In this document: positions 36,160 to 45,430 of the stretch, piece by piece
Layout: every line of letters starts with the position of its first letter
Numbering within the stretch: position 1 is the first letter of the stretch
DNA from: CAZWSX01 sp964636985
GTDB lineage: Bacteria > Planctomycetota > Planctomycetia > Pirellulales > Pirellulaceae
Assembly (NCBI GenBank): GCA_964636985.1
Contig: CAZWSX010000009.1
Location: forward strand, 62,001-126,000
Direction of reading: 5' to 3'
DNA: 64,000 nucleotides
Program-made: the position numbers and the translations under genes
The notes under the pieces: model-generated
Databases searched by the model: none
What the model saw: the letters and a program-made list of their open reading frames with translations, nothing else
Told to the model about the DNA's origin: nothing

Positions 36160-37530
36160 ATGTTTCAAAAGTTATGGGTGGTCTGGACCATTCCCGAATT
36201 GCGCCAAAAGATCATCCTCACGTTGATCCTTCTCACGGTGTTCCGGCTGGGCCAACAAATCCACATTCCATTCCTCGACGAAGCGGTGCTCAACGCAGCC
36301 AAGCCGAGCGGTGGGATTGGTCAATGGTTTAATCAAGCCGCGCTGCTTTCGGCGGCGGAAGTCAAAAAGGTCACGATCTTCGGCCTGGGGATCATGCCGT
36401 ACATCTCGGCTTCGATCATCCTGCAGCTGCTTTCGAGCGTGTGGAAACCCCTCGAAGAGCTGAAAAAGGAAGGGGAAGTCGGGCGCAAGAAAATCAACGA
36501 ATACACCCGCTATCTAACCGTTGTGTTGTGTCTGATTCAGTGCACGGCCTACCTGATCTCGAGCATTCGGCCGGGAGATGGTCCGTCGCCTGTGCTGGAA
36601 GCCTTCCGTTCCTCCAGTGGGGGCCTTGGGCTTTGGTGGGTCATCACAGGCGTCTTGATGATGACGGCAGGCACCGTTTTCTTGATGTGGATCGGCGAGC
36701 AGATCGACGAATACGGCATCGGAAACGGGATCAGCCTTTTGATCATGGCCGGTATCGTTGGCCGGATGCCCCTCGCTATCACCGACTTGCTGCAGAATTT
36801 CAGCCCGACGCTGACTCGCTTTCAAGGCGGGAAGGTGGGAATCGAGACCATCGTACTGCTGGTGGCGCTGTTCATGATGATCGTGTTCGGCGTCGTCTTC
36901 ATGACGCTGGCCCGCCGCGAGATCGCGACTCAAAGCGCCAAGCACGTTCGGGGACGCCGCGTGTTCGGCGGCAACAAGCAGTTCTTCTCGTTCAAGATCA
37001 ACCAATCGGGCGTGATGCCGATCATCTTCGCCAGCAGCTTGCTGCTGATCCCGTCGATGCTACTGCAGTTGATCGCGAGCGGCCTCGGCCCCACGACCAC
37101 GCTTGGCAACCTGATTCGCAGCATTGGCGAATCGCTGAGTGCAGGGAACGGCTTTTTGCACAACGTGCTCTACGTGGCGCTGATTTACTTCTTCTGCTAC
37201 TTTTGGACGGCCATTACATTTAACCCGCAGGAAATTGCGGAGAACCTTAAGGAGCACGGCACGTTCATCCCGGGCTATCGCCCTGGAAAACTAACCGCCC
37301 GACATTTGGAAAACGTGATGATGCGGATCACCTACGTAGGGGCCGCGTTTTTGGCGATTGTGGCGATTGTTCCGACGATTATTTATTCCACGCTGGGAAT
37401 ATCGCAGGAAGTGGCGAGCTTCTACGGTGGTACGGGATTGTTGATTGCGGTCAGCGTAGCTTTCGACCTGGTTCAAAAGATCGATAGCCATTTGGTAATG
37501 CGGAATTACCGTGGATTGCTGGAGCAATAG
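36160..37530 (+). CDS. secY: Preprotein translocase subunit SecY
   Basis: A 456-aa, ten-pass channel protein of the Sec translocon. Landmarks are GLGIMPYISASIILQLL in the second membrane segment, LKKEGEVGRKKINEYTRYLT in the first large cytoplasmic loop, GEQIDEYGIGNGISLLIMAG, the pore-side INQSGVMPIIFASSLLLIP, and FNPQEIAENLKEHGTFIPGY with RPG in the last loops. The ATG at 36160 (MFQKLW) was preferred to a TTG at 36142. Genes for the partner SecE and for adk and map are in the same cluster. Confidence 0.97.
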   Translation: MFQKLWVVWTIPELRQKIILTLILLTVFRLGQQIHIPFLDEAVLNAAKPSGGIGQWFNQAALLSAAEVKKVTIFGLGIMPYISASIILQLLSSVWKPLEELKKEGEVGRKKINEYTRYLTVVLCLIQCTAYLISSIRPGDGPSPVLEAFRSSSGGLGLWWVITGVLMMTAGTVFLMWIGEQIDEYGIGNGISLLIMAGIVGRMPLAITDLLQNFSPTLTRFQGGKVGIETIVLLVALFMMIVFGVVFMTLARREIATQSAKHVRGRRVFGGNKQFFSFKINQSGVMPIIFASSLLLIPSMLLQLIASGLGPTTTLGNLIRSIGESLSAGNGFLHNVLYVALIYFFCYFWTAITFNPQEIAENLKEHGTFIPGYRPGKLTARHLENVMMRITYVGAAFLAIVAIVPTIIYSTLGISQEVASFYGGTGLLIAVSVAFDLVQKIDSHLVMRNYRGLLEQ

Positions 37531-37674
37531 TCGCCCCTCGTCGGAACGAATGGCTCGGGCCAAACATCGCGACAAAAAGTGACATCACAGCACCCGTTGG
37601 CAGAAACGAAGCTCAATCGCCTCGAACCAGGGATGGGTTGGACGCGGATTGCGGGGTTCGAGGACGCGCGAAGC

Positions 37675-38250
37675 ATGATTGTTGTCTTTATCGGTCCTCC
37701 GGGCGCCGGCAAGGGGACGCAGTCACGCCGCCTCGTCGAGTATCTTAGGGTCCCGCACCTTTCCACGGGTGACATGCTTCGCAAGGCGAAAGCCGAGAAG
37801 GACCCCGTCGGAGCGCTGGCAGCCGGCTTCATGGATCGCGGGCAGTTGGTCCCCGATGCGATCGTGATGGAAGTGGTCGGGCATCGACTCGAACATCCCG
37901 AATGCCAAAACGGTTGCCTGTTCGACGGTTTTCCGCGAACGCTCGGTCAGGCGGCATCGCTCGACGAATATCTCCGCACGCACAATCGCAAGATCTCGGT
38001 GGTGCTGGAACTCGCCGCCGCGGAAGAAGAACTGATTGCCCGCATGAAGCGACGGGCACTCACCGAAAACCGCGTCGACGATACTCCCGAAACGATCCAC
38101 GAGCGGATGATCGTTTACGAGCGCCAGACATCGCCGCTCCTCAAGTACTATCGCGAGCGCGGATTGCTCGAATCGGTGAACGCGATGCGATCGCCCGACG
38201 AAGTCTTTCAAGACATCCAGAGCCGCATCGAAGCGCGGCGCGGATCGTAA
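37675..38250 (+). CDS. adk: Adenylate kinase, short form
   Basis: A 191-aa enzyme catalysing ATP + AMP = 2 ADP. The P-loop GPPGAGKGTQ, STGDMLR (AMP site), FDGFPRTLGQA and the LID region ALTENRVDDTPETIHERM are visible. The LID is the short type without the zinc-finger insertion found in about 215-aa bacterial enzymes. The ATG at 37675 (MIVVFIGPPG) has GAGGA about 10 nt upstream, and the frame back to 37579 is not conserved. It lies between secY and map, the usual spc position. Confidence 0.96.
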   Translation: MIVVFIGPPGAGKGTQSRRLVEYLRVPHLSTGDMLRKAKAEKDPVGALAAGFMDRGQLVPDAIVMEVVGHRLEHPECQNGCLFDGFPRTLGQAASLDEYLRTHNRKISVVLELAAAEEELIARMKRRALTENRVDDTPETIHERMIVYERQTSPLLKYYRERGLLESVNAMRSPDEVFQDIQSRIEARRGS

Positions 38251-38304
38251 GCATCCGTTCTTCTGCGTGCCGCGAGATCGCGAAACGGCGCTGGGTGAAC
38301 TGCC

Positions 38305-39105
38305 ATGGAACTCCGCTCGCCTCGCGAAATTCGATTGATGCGGCAGGCAGGCCTGGTCGTTTGGGCCGCTCATCAGGCGGTCGCCAAGTGCGTGGCGCCA
38401 GGCGTGACGACGGGCGAGCTCGATGCCAAGGTCGAAGAAGTCTTCGCAAAGTGCGGCGCCGAACCACTTTTCAAGGGCGTGCCCGGCAAAACTCCTTTTC
38501 CTGCGTCCACCTGCATTTCGGTCAACGACGAGGTGGTCCACGGCATTCCCGGCCGGCGGACCTTACGATCGGGCGACATCGTCAGCGTCGATACCGGGTG
38601 CCGCCTGGCCGGTTGGTGCGGCGACTCGGCCTGGACGTATCCCGTGGGCACTATCGACGAGTCCGCCAAGAAACTTCTCGACGTGACGCGGGAAACGCTC
38701 GAACTAGCCATCGCCTTGCTTGGCCGTTGCCAACTGTGGAGCGAGGTCGCCGGCCCGATGCAGGAGCATGTCGAGAAAGCGGGATTCTCGGTGGTCACGT
38801 CGTTTGCAGGACACGCCATCGGCAAGAAACTGCACGAGTCGCCGCAGTTTCCCAACTATGCCAGCGACCGGCTGCGGCAAAACGATATTCCGCTGCGGCC
38901 CGGGATGGTGATGGCGATCGAGCCGATGGTGAACGAGAAAAAGGCGGGGCTCAAAGTAGGGCGCGACCACTGGACGCAGTCTACTGCGGACGGCGGCAGG
39001 AGCGCGCACTTCGAGCACACCATCGCACTGACCAACGACGGTCCGTTGCTCCTAACGGGACCACCCGCCGAGGGAGAAACTTTGCCTGCCGGGATTTCGG
39101 GTTAA
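38305..39105 (+). CDS. map: Methionine aminopeptidase, type I
   Basis: A 266-aa metalloprotease that removes the initiator methionine from new proteins. The metal and substrate residues appear in the expected blocks: HGIPG, SVDTGCRLAGWCGDSAWTY with two Asp ligands, GHAIGKKLHESPQFPNY (His), MVMAIEPMV (Glu) and SAHFEHTIALT (Glu). There is no N-terminal zinc-finger extension. The gene ends the secY-adk-map unit; a new promoter candidate lies 49 nt downstream. Confidence 0.96.
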   Translation: MELRSPREIRLMRQAGLVVWAAHQAVAKCVAPGVTTGELDAKVEEVFAKCGAEPLFKGVPGKTPFPASTCISVNDEVVHGIPGRRTLRSGDIVSVDTGCRLAGWCGDSAWTYPVGTIDESAKKLLDVTRETLELAIALLGRCQLWSEVAGPMQEHVEKAGFSVVTSFAGHAIGKKLHESPQFPNYASDRLRQNDIPLRPGMVMAIEPMVNEKKAGLKVGRDHWTQSTADGGRSAHFEHTIALTNDGPLLLTGPPAEGETLPAGISG

Positions 39106-39153
39106 GACCCGAAATAGGCCCCAATTCGAGCGTTTTGATAGGCGCGGCGTGCC

Positions 39154-39182
39154 TTGCGAGCGGCGGCCAATTTCGGTAAACT
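39154..39182 (+). promoter_or_regulatory. Candidate promoter for rplM-rpsI
   Basis: TTGCGA (39154-39159), 17 nt and TAAACT (39177-39182) lie about 109 nt upstream of rplM in the map-rplM gap. Confidence 0.5.
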
Positions 39183-39290
39183 GCTCGATTCGAATGGTCG
39201 AAAAAGCCTGCACTATGCGCGGGCCGAAGTTCGGATAGTGCGATTAGGAACGTGCGATTTGCCACCGGTGAATCGCGTCGGAGGTGTGCG

Positions 39291-39737
39291 GTGATCGTTG
39301 GAACGAAATGCTATTTGGCCAAGCCGGGTGAGCTGAAAGAAAAGTGGTGGCTCGTCGACGCATCCGACAAGATCGTGGGGCGCTTGGCCAGCGATATCGC
39401 CATGGTTCTGATGGGCAAGCACCAGCCGACCTACACGCCGCACGTTTTGACGGGCGACTGCGTTGTGGTGGTGAACGTTGAGAAGCTCGTCTTCACCGGC
39501 AAGAAGTGGATTCAAAAAGAATACGACTGGCACACCGGCTACACTGGTCGGCGCACGGTCAGTGCCGAGACCCGCCGCGAGCGCAATCCCGACCGCATCC
39601 TGATGGACGCCGTCCGCCGCATGCTCCCCAAGAACAAGCTGGCGACCAAGATGCTGGCCCGACTCAAGGTTTACTCAGGCAACCAGCACCCGCACCAGGC
39701 ACAAGACCCGCAACCGCGCGAGATGGGTAAGAAGTAG
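39291..39737 (+). CDS. rplM: 50S ribosomal protein L13
   Basis: A 148-aa early-assembly protein. KWWLVDASDKIVGRLASDIA, MGKHQPTYTPHVLTGDCVVV, GYTGRRTVSAETRRERNPDR and MLPKNKLATKMLARLKVYSG are typical. The start is GTG at 39291 with GGAGGT 5 nt upstream; the frame extends to 39252 without a better site. It is paired with rpsI as in most bacteria, but here the pair follows the spc cluster directly. Confidence 0.95.
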   Translation: MIVGTKCYLAKPGELKEKWWLVDASDKIVGRLASDIAMVLMGKHQPTYTPHVLTGDCVVVVNVEKLVFTGKKWIQKEYDWHTGYTGRRTVSAETRRERNPDRILMDAVRRMLPKNKLATKMLARLKVYSGNQHPHQAQDPQPREMGKK

Positions 39738-39795
39738 TTCTCTCGCTTACATCGAAACAAGACACGCATTCACTAGGTTTGGCTGGACCACAGAC

Positions 39796-40212
39796 ATGGC
39801 ATCGACTGGAAAGAAAGACCTCCGCACGGGTGACTCGCTGGGAACCGGACGCCGCAAGACGGCTGTCGCACGCGTTCGGCTTCGCGCCGGCAGCGGCAAG
39901 ATCATGGTCAACAACCGCGAATTCGAAAACTACTTTCCGGTGGAAGGGGACCGCGGTCTGATCCTCGACGTGCTGCAAGCCGCTGGTAAGCTCGGCCAAG
40001 TCGACTTGCAAATTCGCTGCTCCGGCGGTGGTGTAACGGGCCAGGCAGCCGCTGCTCGCATGGGCATCGCCCGAGCGCTGGTTGGTCTCGATGAAGCGAC
40101 ATTCCCCGCGATGCGTGGACAAGGTTACCTTACGCGTGATTCGCGTATGAAGGAACGCAAGAAGTACGGTCTGCGTGGTGCCCGCCGCGGCGTCCAGTTC
40201 TCGAAGCGTTAA
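39796..40212 (+). CDS. rpsI: 30S ribosomal protein S9
   Basis: A 138-aa protein whose C-terminal tail touches the P-site tRNA. LGTGRRKTAVARVRLRAGSG, SGGGVTGQAAAARMGIARAL, RDSRMKERKKYGLRGARRG and the final QFSKR tail are present. A 20-nt perfect palindrome spans the stop codon (40201-40220) and a terminator follows. Confidence 0.97.
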   Translation: MASTGKKDLRTGDSLGTGRRKTAVARVRLRAGSGKIMVNNREFENYFPVEGDRGLILDVLQAAGKLGQVDLQIRCSGGGVTGQAAAARMGIARALVGLDEATFPAMRGQGYLTRDSRMKERKKYGLRGARRGVQFSKR

Positions 40213-40245
40213 CGCTTCGATACTTCGCCTGCTGTTACAAATTCA

Positions 40246-40275
40246 AGGCTCGCGGTTCAAACCCGCGAGCCTTTC
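40246..40275 (+). terminator. Rho-independent terminator after rpsI
   Basis: AGGCTCGCGG (40246-40255), a 7-nt loop and CCGCGAGCCT (40263-40272) form a 10-bp stem followed by TTCTC. The T tract is short, but the stem is strong and well placed at the end of the ribosomal cluster. Confidence 0.7.
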
Positions 40276-40337
40276 TCGTGCGCCGATGGTCTAAAGTAAG
40301 GGCAGTCCTTTCCATCTCTCTTTAGCCTGGGCGGGGC

Positions 40338-41738
40338 ATGACGAAACCCAATGGCGTGCTCGATTCGCCTGTCCGCTTGCTGATGCGGCTTGCGCTGCCG
40401 GTGATGGGGGAGGAACTCGTCAACCTGCTGGTGGGCTGGACCGACTGGTGGCTCACCGGCCGCTTTCTAGCAGGCGACTCCCCCAAGGCCGCCATGGGCC
40501 TGATGAGCTATGCGATGTGGCTGCTCCCTTCGCTGTTCGCAGCCGTGGCCATCGGCGCCACGGCCATTTGCGCGAGAGAGACCGGAGCAGGGGAGATCGC
40601 CGCGGCCCGCAAGGCCGGCAATCAAGCGCTCGCGCTGGGAGCCGCATTCTCGCTCGTAGCGACTTTGCTTGTATTGCTTGGCGCCGGCACGTTTGTGACG
40701 ATTTCGGGGCTCACCAACGAGTCGGCAAATCTGGCGACTCGCTATTTGCAAATCGTTGCGCCCGCGCTCCCGTTCATCATGGTCGAACAAGTGGCCGCAG
40801 CGATCCTGCGCGGCATGGGCGATACGTACACAGGCTTTCTCGCCAAGACCTCGGTCAACGTGGTCGATATTTTCTTCAGCACAGTTCTGGTAACCGGCTG
40901 GGGGCCGTTTCCTGAACTTGGATTCGACGGCCTCGCGATCGGATCGACGCTGGGGCACGTGGTGGGCGGGACTATTCTCTTCGTGATGCTGGCGCGAGGA
41001 CGATCGGGCATGAAGGTCAGCCGCCAAGAGCTCTGGCCCGACGCCACGATGATGCGGCGAATCTTGCGGATTGGCGTACCAGGAGGAGTCGATGCTCTTT
41101 CGATCATCTTTTGCCATCTCGCGTATGCGTCAATCATCAACCGACTCGGCACACAGGCTTCAGCCGCTCACGGACTGGGGCTGCAGATCGAAGCGTTGTC
41201 GTATTTGCCGGGATCAGCATTTCAAGCCGCAGCCACCACCATGACCGGGCAATATCTGGGCGCCAAAGACACGTCGCGAGCGCGACGATCCGTCGCGTGG
41301 GCATGCGCGGGCGCGATGGCCGTGATGATCACAGCTGGCATTGTGTTCGCCACCGTTGGCGAGCAACTCGCCATGGTATTCAACGGCATGCGCTCCGATG
41401 GGACGACGCAGCTCGTCGGACGGCTCCTTAAGATCGTGGCTATGGCTTCTCCCTTTCACGCTTTGCTGATGGTGCTCAGCGGAGCATTACGGGGCGCAGG
41501 CGACACCCGCTGGCCGCTCGCCATTACGCTTGTCGGTCTCTTGGGCGTCCGGTTGCCGTTGGCCGTTTTTCTCGCGTGCGACGCCAATACCGCTCCCTGG
41601 CTGGCAGCCGTGGGCATCACCCCATTGGGCTTCGGCGTGGCCGGCGCCTGGACGGCGATGGTGACCGACGTCGCGATTCGCAGCCTATCACTCGCCTGGC
41701 GATTCGTTCGCGGCGATTGGCACAAGACGACCGTGTAA
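40338..41738 (+). CDS. MATE-family multidrug/sodium antiporter
   Basis: A 466-aa membrane protein with about twelve hydrophobic segments arranged as two related halves (each starting near LPVMGEELVNLLVGWTDWWL and VPGGVDALSIIFCHLAY). MATE features include the paired ILRGMGDTYTGF and LSGALRGAGDTRWPLA segments that end the fourth helix-like region of each half. Members export cationic drugs or metabolites using a Na+ or H+ gradient. The substrate is unknown. It is a single gene, convergent with the large orphan (10-nt gap). Confidence 0.88.
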   Translation: MTKPNGVLDSPVRLLMRLALPVMGEELVNLLVGWTDWWLTGRFLAGDSPKAAMGLMSYAMWLLPSLFAAVAIGATAICARETGAGEIAAARKAGNQALALGAAFSLVATLLVLLGAGTFVTISGLTNESANLATRYLQIVAPALPFIMVEQVAAAILRGMGDTYTGFLAKTSVNVVDIFFSTVLVTGWGPFPELGFDGLAIGSTLGHVVGGTILFVMLARGRSGMKVSRQELWPDATMMRRILRIGVPGGVDALSIIFCHLAYASIINRLGTQASAAHGLGLQIEALSYLPGSAFQAAATTMTGQYLGAKDTSRARRSVAWACAGAMAVMITAGIVFATVGEQLAMVFNGMRSDGTTQLVGRLLKIVAMASPFHALLMVLSGALRGAGDTRWPLAITLVGLLGVRLPLAVFLACDANTAPWLAAVGITPLGFGVAGAWTAMVTDVAIRSLSLAWRFVRGDWHKTTV

Positions 41739-41748
41739 GACGGGCCAG

Positions 41749-44700
41749 CTACGTGGCGCTCGTCTTATTTTCATTGGCATGCGCTTCCGCTGCCCGAAGA
41801 TCGTGGTGAATCCGCCGTCGAATGAGGAACTCTTCTTCCTCGATCCAACGGCGGGCGGCATCGTCGCGCTGGAAATCTTCGGAAAGCAAGGTCGTCGCCA
41901 GCGTGTCGACGATGTCGTAGTGCCGCATCGCCAAAGCGTAGGCCATGCTCGAGTTATCCTCGACGCCTGAAAGGAACGAGAACAAGTCGCCATACAGGGT
42001 CCACATCTCATCGAGCGGCAACGTGCCGACGGCGGCGACGTAGGCGCTGGCAAGTTGGCTTTGCATCATGCTGCCGACGTGCCCCGAGCCTTGCGCGTCG
42101 AAGGGGCGGCGATGGAGGATCGCGCGAACATTGGTGAGGACCTCGCGCGCCCACTCGTCGTACTGCGGATCGGCATTTTCGCGATTCGTCCCGCGGTTCA
42201 TCGAAAGCTGCGCGGCCGCTACCGCCAGAAGCAACCGCAGGCCCTCCAGCGAAGCCGGCATCCCCCCCTTGGACGACATCCCCAAAGCGGCGAGCTTGGG
42301 AAGGATCGAAGCCAAGTCGCGATGCAGGCCCATCCGTCGCAGATTGCGGAACCAAGCGCCGATCATCGTTGCCAGCGCCTCCAGCGTTTTCACGTCGACC
42401 GTTTTTGTTGCCAATTCAGTCAGCAAGTTAATCAGCGTGAATGCTGTTTCGCGGGCGAATTCGACGTGACCAAAATGCCCCGCGGCGATAATCGCCTTCT
42501 CGGCGACCGCGATCCGCAGGGCCCATTGCGATCCACTGCCGAGGAGTGGCCCGACGCTTGGCAGCACTTGCAATAGGAAGCGTTCGCCCAGGCGCGGCGC
42601 CAGTTCCAGCAACTTGGCTACGACGCGGCACCCGGTGTCGCCAAAATCTTTTCGATGCAGCAGTGATTCGGCTGCCTTGTGCAGTTCGGCTTGGTTGGTG
42701 CAATCAGCCAAGGCTTCGACTTGCTTGATGACGGGCGTCGAAGCGACCGGCAGCCAAAAATGGCGATACGGGTACAGTCGCTCAAGCGGTTGCAAGATTC
42801 GCGAGCGGTCGCGCATGCGGTCGATTTTGTACCTGCTGTTCTGGTCGAGGCCCGGCAATTCGGCGAGCATCTTGTCAGGCAAGGGCCCCATCGTTTCGCG
42901 CCGTTCGAGCGCCTGGCGAATACGGAACCGGAAAGCTTCCGAGAGCCAATAGTGAACCAATCCCTCGCGATCGTGCTGGGCTTCGATCATGCGGTCGGCG
43001 CGCTCTCTCAGCTTCTGCGCGTGGTCGACCTCCCCGAGCTTGGCCAAGACAAATGCGAAGGCAAAATCGATGTACGCCGCGGTCGCCCGACTGGCAGCCC
43101 CGAGGTTTCGCACGCTCCAGTCTTGAACCGTTTCGCAAAGCTGGAAGGTCCGCGCGCGAAGTTCGACCAGTCGCCCGCCACTGTGGACATCCCATAGGAA
43201 TGCCGGCAGTTCAGCATCGGGATCGATTCCGTGGTTGAAAATCCGTTCCAAAATGCGATCGCGCGCCCGCGCGACCAGCAAGGCGTCGCCACCAGAAATC
43301 TTGGAAAGGGCCAGCTGTGCTAACCACGCCGCGCGAACCGAAATGAGCCGGTCCCACTTCTCCAAAAACGCCATCAACTTGCCCATTCGCTCGGTCACGA
43401 TGGAAGGCGCTTCGCCGGCTGCCGCTTGCGATGCGAGCCAAGCTGCAAGTTGTTCCACTTGCAAAGGCGACGGTTTGCTCAGAGCCAACGTTTCGTCAAG
43501 CTGGTGCGCGGTGGTCTGCCCGCGGTCGTCGATGAGCCCGGTCTTCCCTCCCTTGCCGGAGGACTCGCGCACGATTGCCGACCAGGCCCGCATATCGTCT
43601 GCCGAGACGCTTTGGTCCTCCCACGATCGATGGAGGTAGCAAAGAATGGCCTCCCGATGCCGCTTGAGGACGCGGTGCATTTCGGCCATTCGCGGCCATT
43701 GTTCCGCGCGATGGGCAGCATCGAGTGGCGACGGATCGCTGACGAAGGCAACTTCGAGTTTCCGCGCCTCCTCGCGAATCGCCGCCAACTCGTCGGGCTT
43801 CGAGAGCTTAGCCGGCTTTGCAGGAAACACCTTGACGATCTCATCGATCGCGTCGCGAGGCCCATCCGACTTCGCTGATGTCTCTGGCTTTAATGGTGCT
43901 GGTTTCGACTCGGCAGCAGGCTTGATAGCGGCGGTCTGCTGGTTGGGATTGCCGCTGTTGCTCTTGTCGTCGCGGCAAATGAATTCAGCGAAGTCGAACG
44001 AGGTGCTTTCGTACCACGCCTTCAATTGCGTGGCCGCCGCATCGACGGTGTAAGCCACCAAGTCCCGTAGCGGCCGAAATGCGGCATCCGCGACGATCCG
44101 CCGTTGCAAGGTTCCGTTCTCGTCGATTTCCAGCCAGAGCGTGTTGCCATCGCCTGGCGCGAGTAACTTCTGGATCGCATCGCGACGGATGGGCGGAAAA
44201 ATCCTTTTGCCGACGGGCACCATAATCCCCGCCAATCGCTGGACAGGAACCAGGCCCATTCCGTCAAAAACGAGCGTCGGCGGCGCCCCTTGCCCCGGTC
44301 GAATACGAAGGACGCCCCAGATCGCGTTAGCACCTTCAACAACCGCGAACGAGAGCCGGGCAATCACTTCCTCGGCCGCGGTTTCGACGAACTGCTGCAC
44401 TTGCGCTAGCGCGTCGCGCCGAAGAACCCACATTTCGGCCGGTTGATCAGTCGATCCAGCCGCGAGCGAGATCGGAACCGGGAATCGATCAACCGGCCGC
44501 GACGCGGCGTGCTGGCTTCCACCCGGCAAGACGAATTCGGCGACGTCGTACAGGTCGCGAAAAGGAATCTCGGGCAACTGCCGCCACGAGTGCTCTGCCG
44601 CTAACAGCCACTGCTGTCCCGGCGGAGCCGTGAGACGGTCAATCAACGGATGATTCCAACCGGCCTCCACGTAGATCCGCGGACGACGCTCGACAAATCC

Positions 44701-45195
44701 TCGCGTGTCGCCGTTGCCCTCTGCCGCTCGCAAGACAGTGTAATACGAAGGACCTAGCGCTCGCAAGAAATAGCGAGACCCGCGCGTGCCGTCGGGCGTT
44801 TCCGTTTCGAGTGAGAGCAGGCTTTGGCGATCGTTACCGAGCCTGAGCATCTCGAGCGCCAGTTCGGCCGTGCTATCTAGCGTGCCCGATTCGAACAGGA
44901 CGGGCGTTTGCGCGGTGAACTCCTGGTCCCGGTCGCGAACGAGCGGCACCGCTTGCAGCCAACACGCTGCCTGTTGCCACGCGTAATTTTGATTTCGACT
45001 TCCTTTCGAACCCTTCACCTTGAGCATTGCGAGCTGCTCGAGATTCGTTTGCGGGAACGCGTAAGATGTCTCGACGATGACGGCATCGTCGGGAGCTCTG
45101 GCCCACGAGACCGGCTGCGTGGCCGCATCGGACGGAATCGCCCCCGTCGCCAGCGCGGAGGTCAACGTGGCCTGATTACTAAATCGCAGCAGCAT
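41749..45195 (-). CDS. Large cytoplasmic protein of unknown function (1148 aa)
   Basis: There is no signal peptide or membrane segment. Residues about 1-410 look like a mixed alpha/beta region with blocks such as RLAGIMVPVGKRIFPPIRRD, LWLEIDENGTLQRRIV and FRPLRDLVAYTVDAAATQLK. Residues 410-500 are a Pro/Ala/Lys/Ser-rich linker. Residues 500-1148 read as mostly helical, with regularly spaced Leu/Ala, consistent with a solenoid scaffold. The first region reminds me of the bpX domains of MoxR-vWA-beta-propeller ternary systems, but no MoxR or vWA gene is adjacent and I cannot confirm it. It shares a 235-nt divergent upstream region with uvrA. Confidence 0.7.
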   Translation of the reverse strand: MLLRFSNQATLTSALATGAIPSDAATQPVSWARAPDDAVIVETSYAFPQTNLEQLAMLKVKGSKGSRNQNYAWQQAACWLQAVPLVRDRDQEFTAQTPVLFESGTLDSTAELALEMLRLGNDRQSLLSLETETPDGTRGSRYFLRALGPSYYTVLRAAEGNGDTRGFVERRPRIYVEAGWNHPLIDRLTAPPGQQWLLAAEHSWRQLPEIPFRDLYDVAEFVLPGGSQHAASRPVDRFPVPISLAAGSTDQPAEMWVLRRDALAQVQQFVETAAEEVIARLSFAVVEGANAIWGVLRIRPGQGAPPTLVFDGMGLVPVQRLAGIMVPVGKRIFPPIRRDAIQKLLAPGDGNTLWLEIDENGTLQRRIVADAAFRPLRDLVAYTVDAAATQLKAWYESTSFDFAEFICRDDKSNSGNPNQQTAAIKPAAESKPAPLKPETSAKSDGPRDAIDEIVKVFPAKPAKLSKPDELAAIREEARKLEVAFVSDPSPLDAAHRAEQWPRMAEMHRVLKRHREAILCYLHRSWEDQSVSADDMRAWSAIVRESSGKGGKTGLIDDRGQTTAHQLDETLALSKPSPLQVEQLAAWLASQAAAGEAPSIVTERMGKLMAFLEKWDRLISVRAAWLAQLALSKISGGDALLVARARDRILERIFNHGIDPDAELPAFLWDVHSGGRLVELRARTFQLCETVQDWSVRNLGAASRATAAYIDFAFAFVLAKLGEVDHAQKLRERADRMIEAQHDREGLVHYWLSEAFRFRIRQALERRETMGPLPDKMLAELPGLDQNSRYKIDRMRDRSRILQPLERLYPYRHFWLPVASTPVIKQVEALADCTNQAELHKAAESLLHRKDFGDTGCRVVAKLLELAPRLGERFLLQVLPSVGPLLGSGSQWALRIAVAEKAIIAAGHFGHVEFARETAFTLINLLTELATKTVDVKTLEALATMIGAWFRNLRRMGLHRDLASILPKLAALGMSSKGGMPASLEGLRLLLAVAAAQLSMNRGTNRENADPQYDEWAREVLTNVRAILHRRPFDAQGSGHVGSMMQSQLASAYVAAVGTLPLDEMWTLYGDLFSFLSGVEDNSSMAYALAMRHYDIVDTLATTLLSEDFQRDDAARRWIEEEEFLIRRRIHHDLRAAEAHANENKTSAT

Positions 45196-45430
45196 GTCGT
45201 ATTGCCCCGCCCACCTTCATGCTGGCCGATCGGAGAGGACCAAAAATCGTCCGCCGAAAATCGTAGAAAAAGCACCTCTCTTAGAATATCAAAAAATGCA
45301 GTCGATTCTTGTTTCACGGATCAAGGGCGACCCTAGTTCGAGGCATTCCCCGCCTCGCTCCGGGTAACTGAATTGGGGTACACTACAAAGTTTCCCCAAC
45401 GGACCCTTTCTCCTCGGCGACGGAGCCCCA

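Noticed and set aside
37902..39179. Plus-strand frame of 425 codons across adk and map
   Set aside because: It is an Arg-rich alternative frame spanning two well-identified genes and their spacer.
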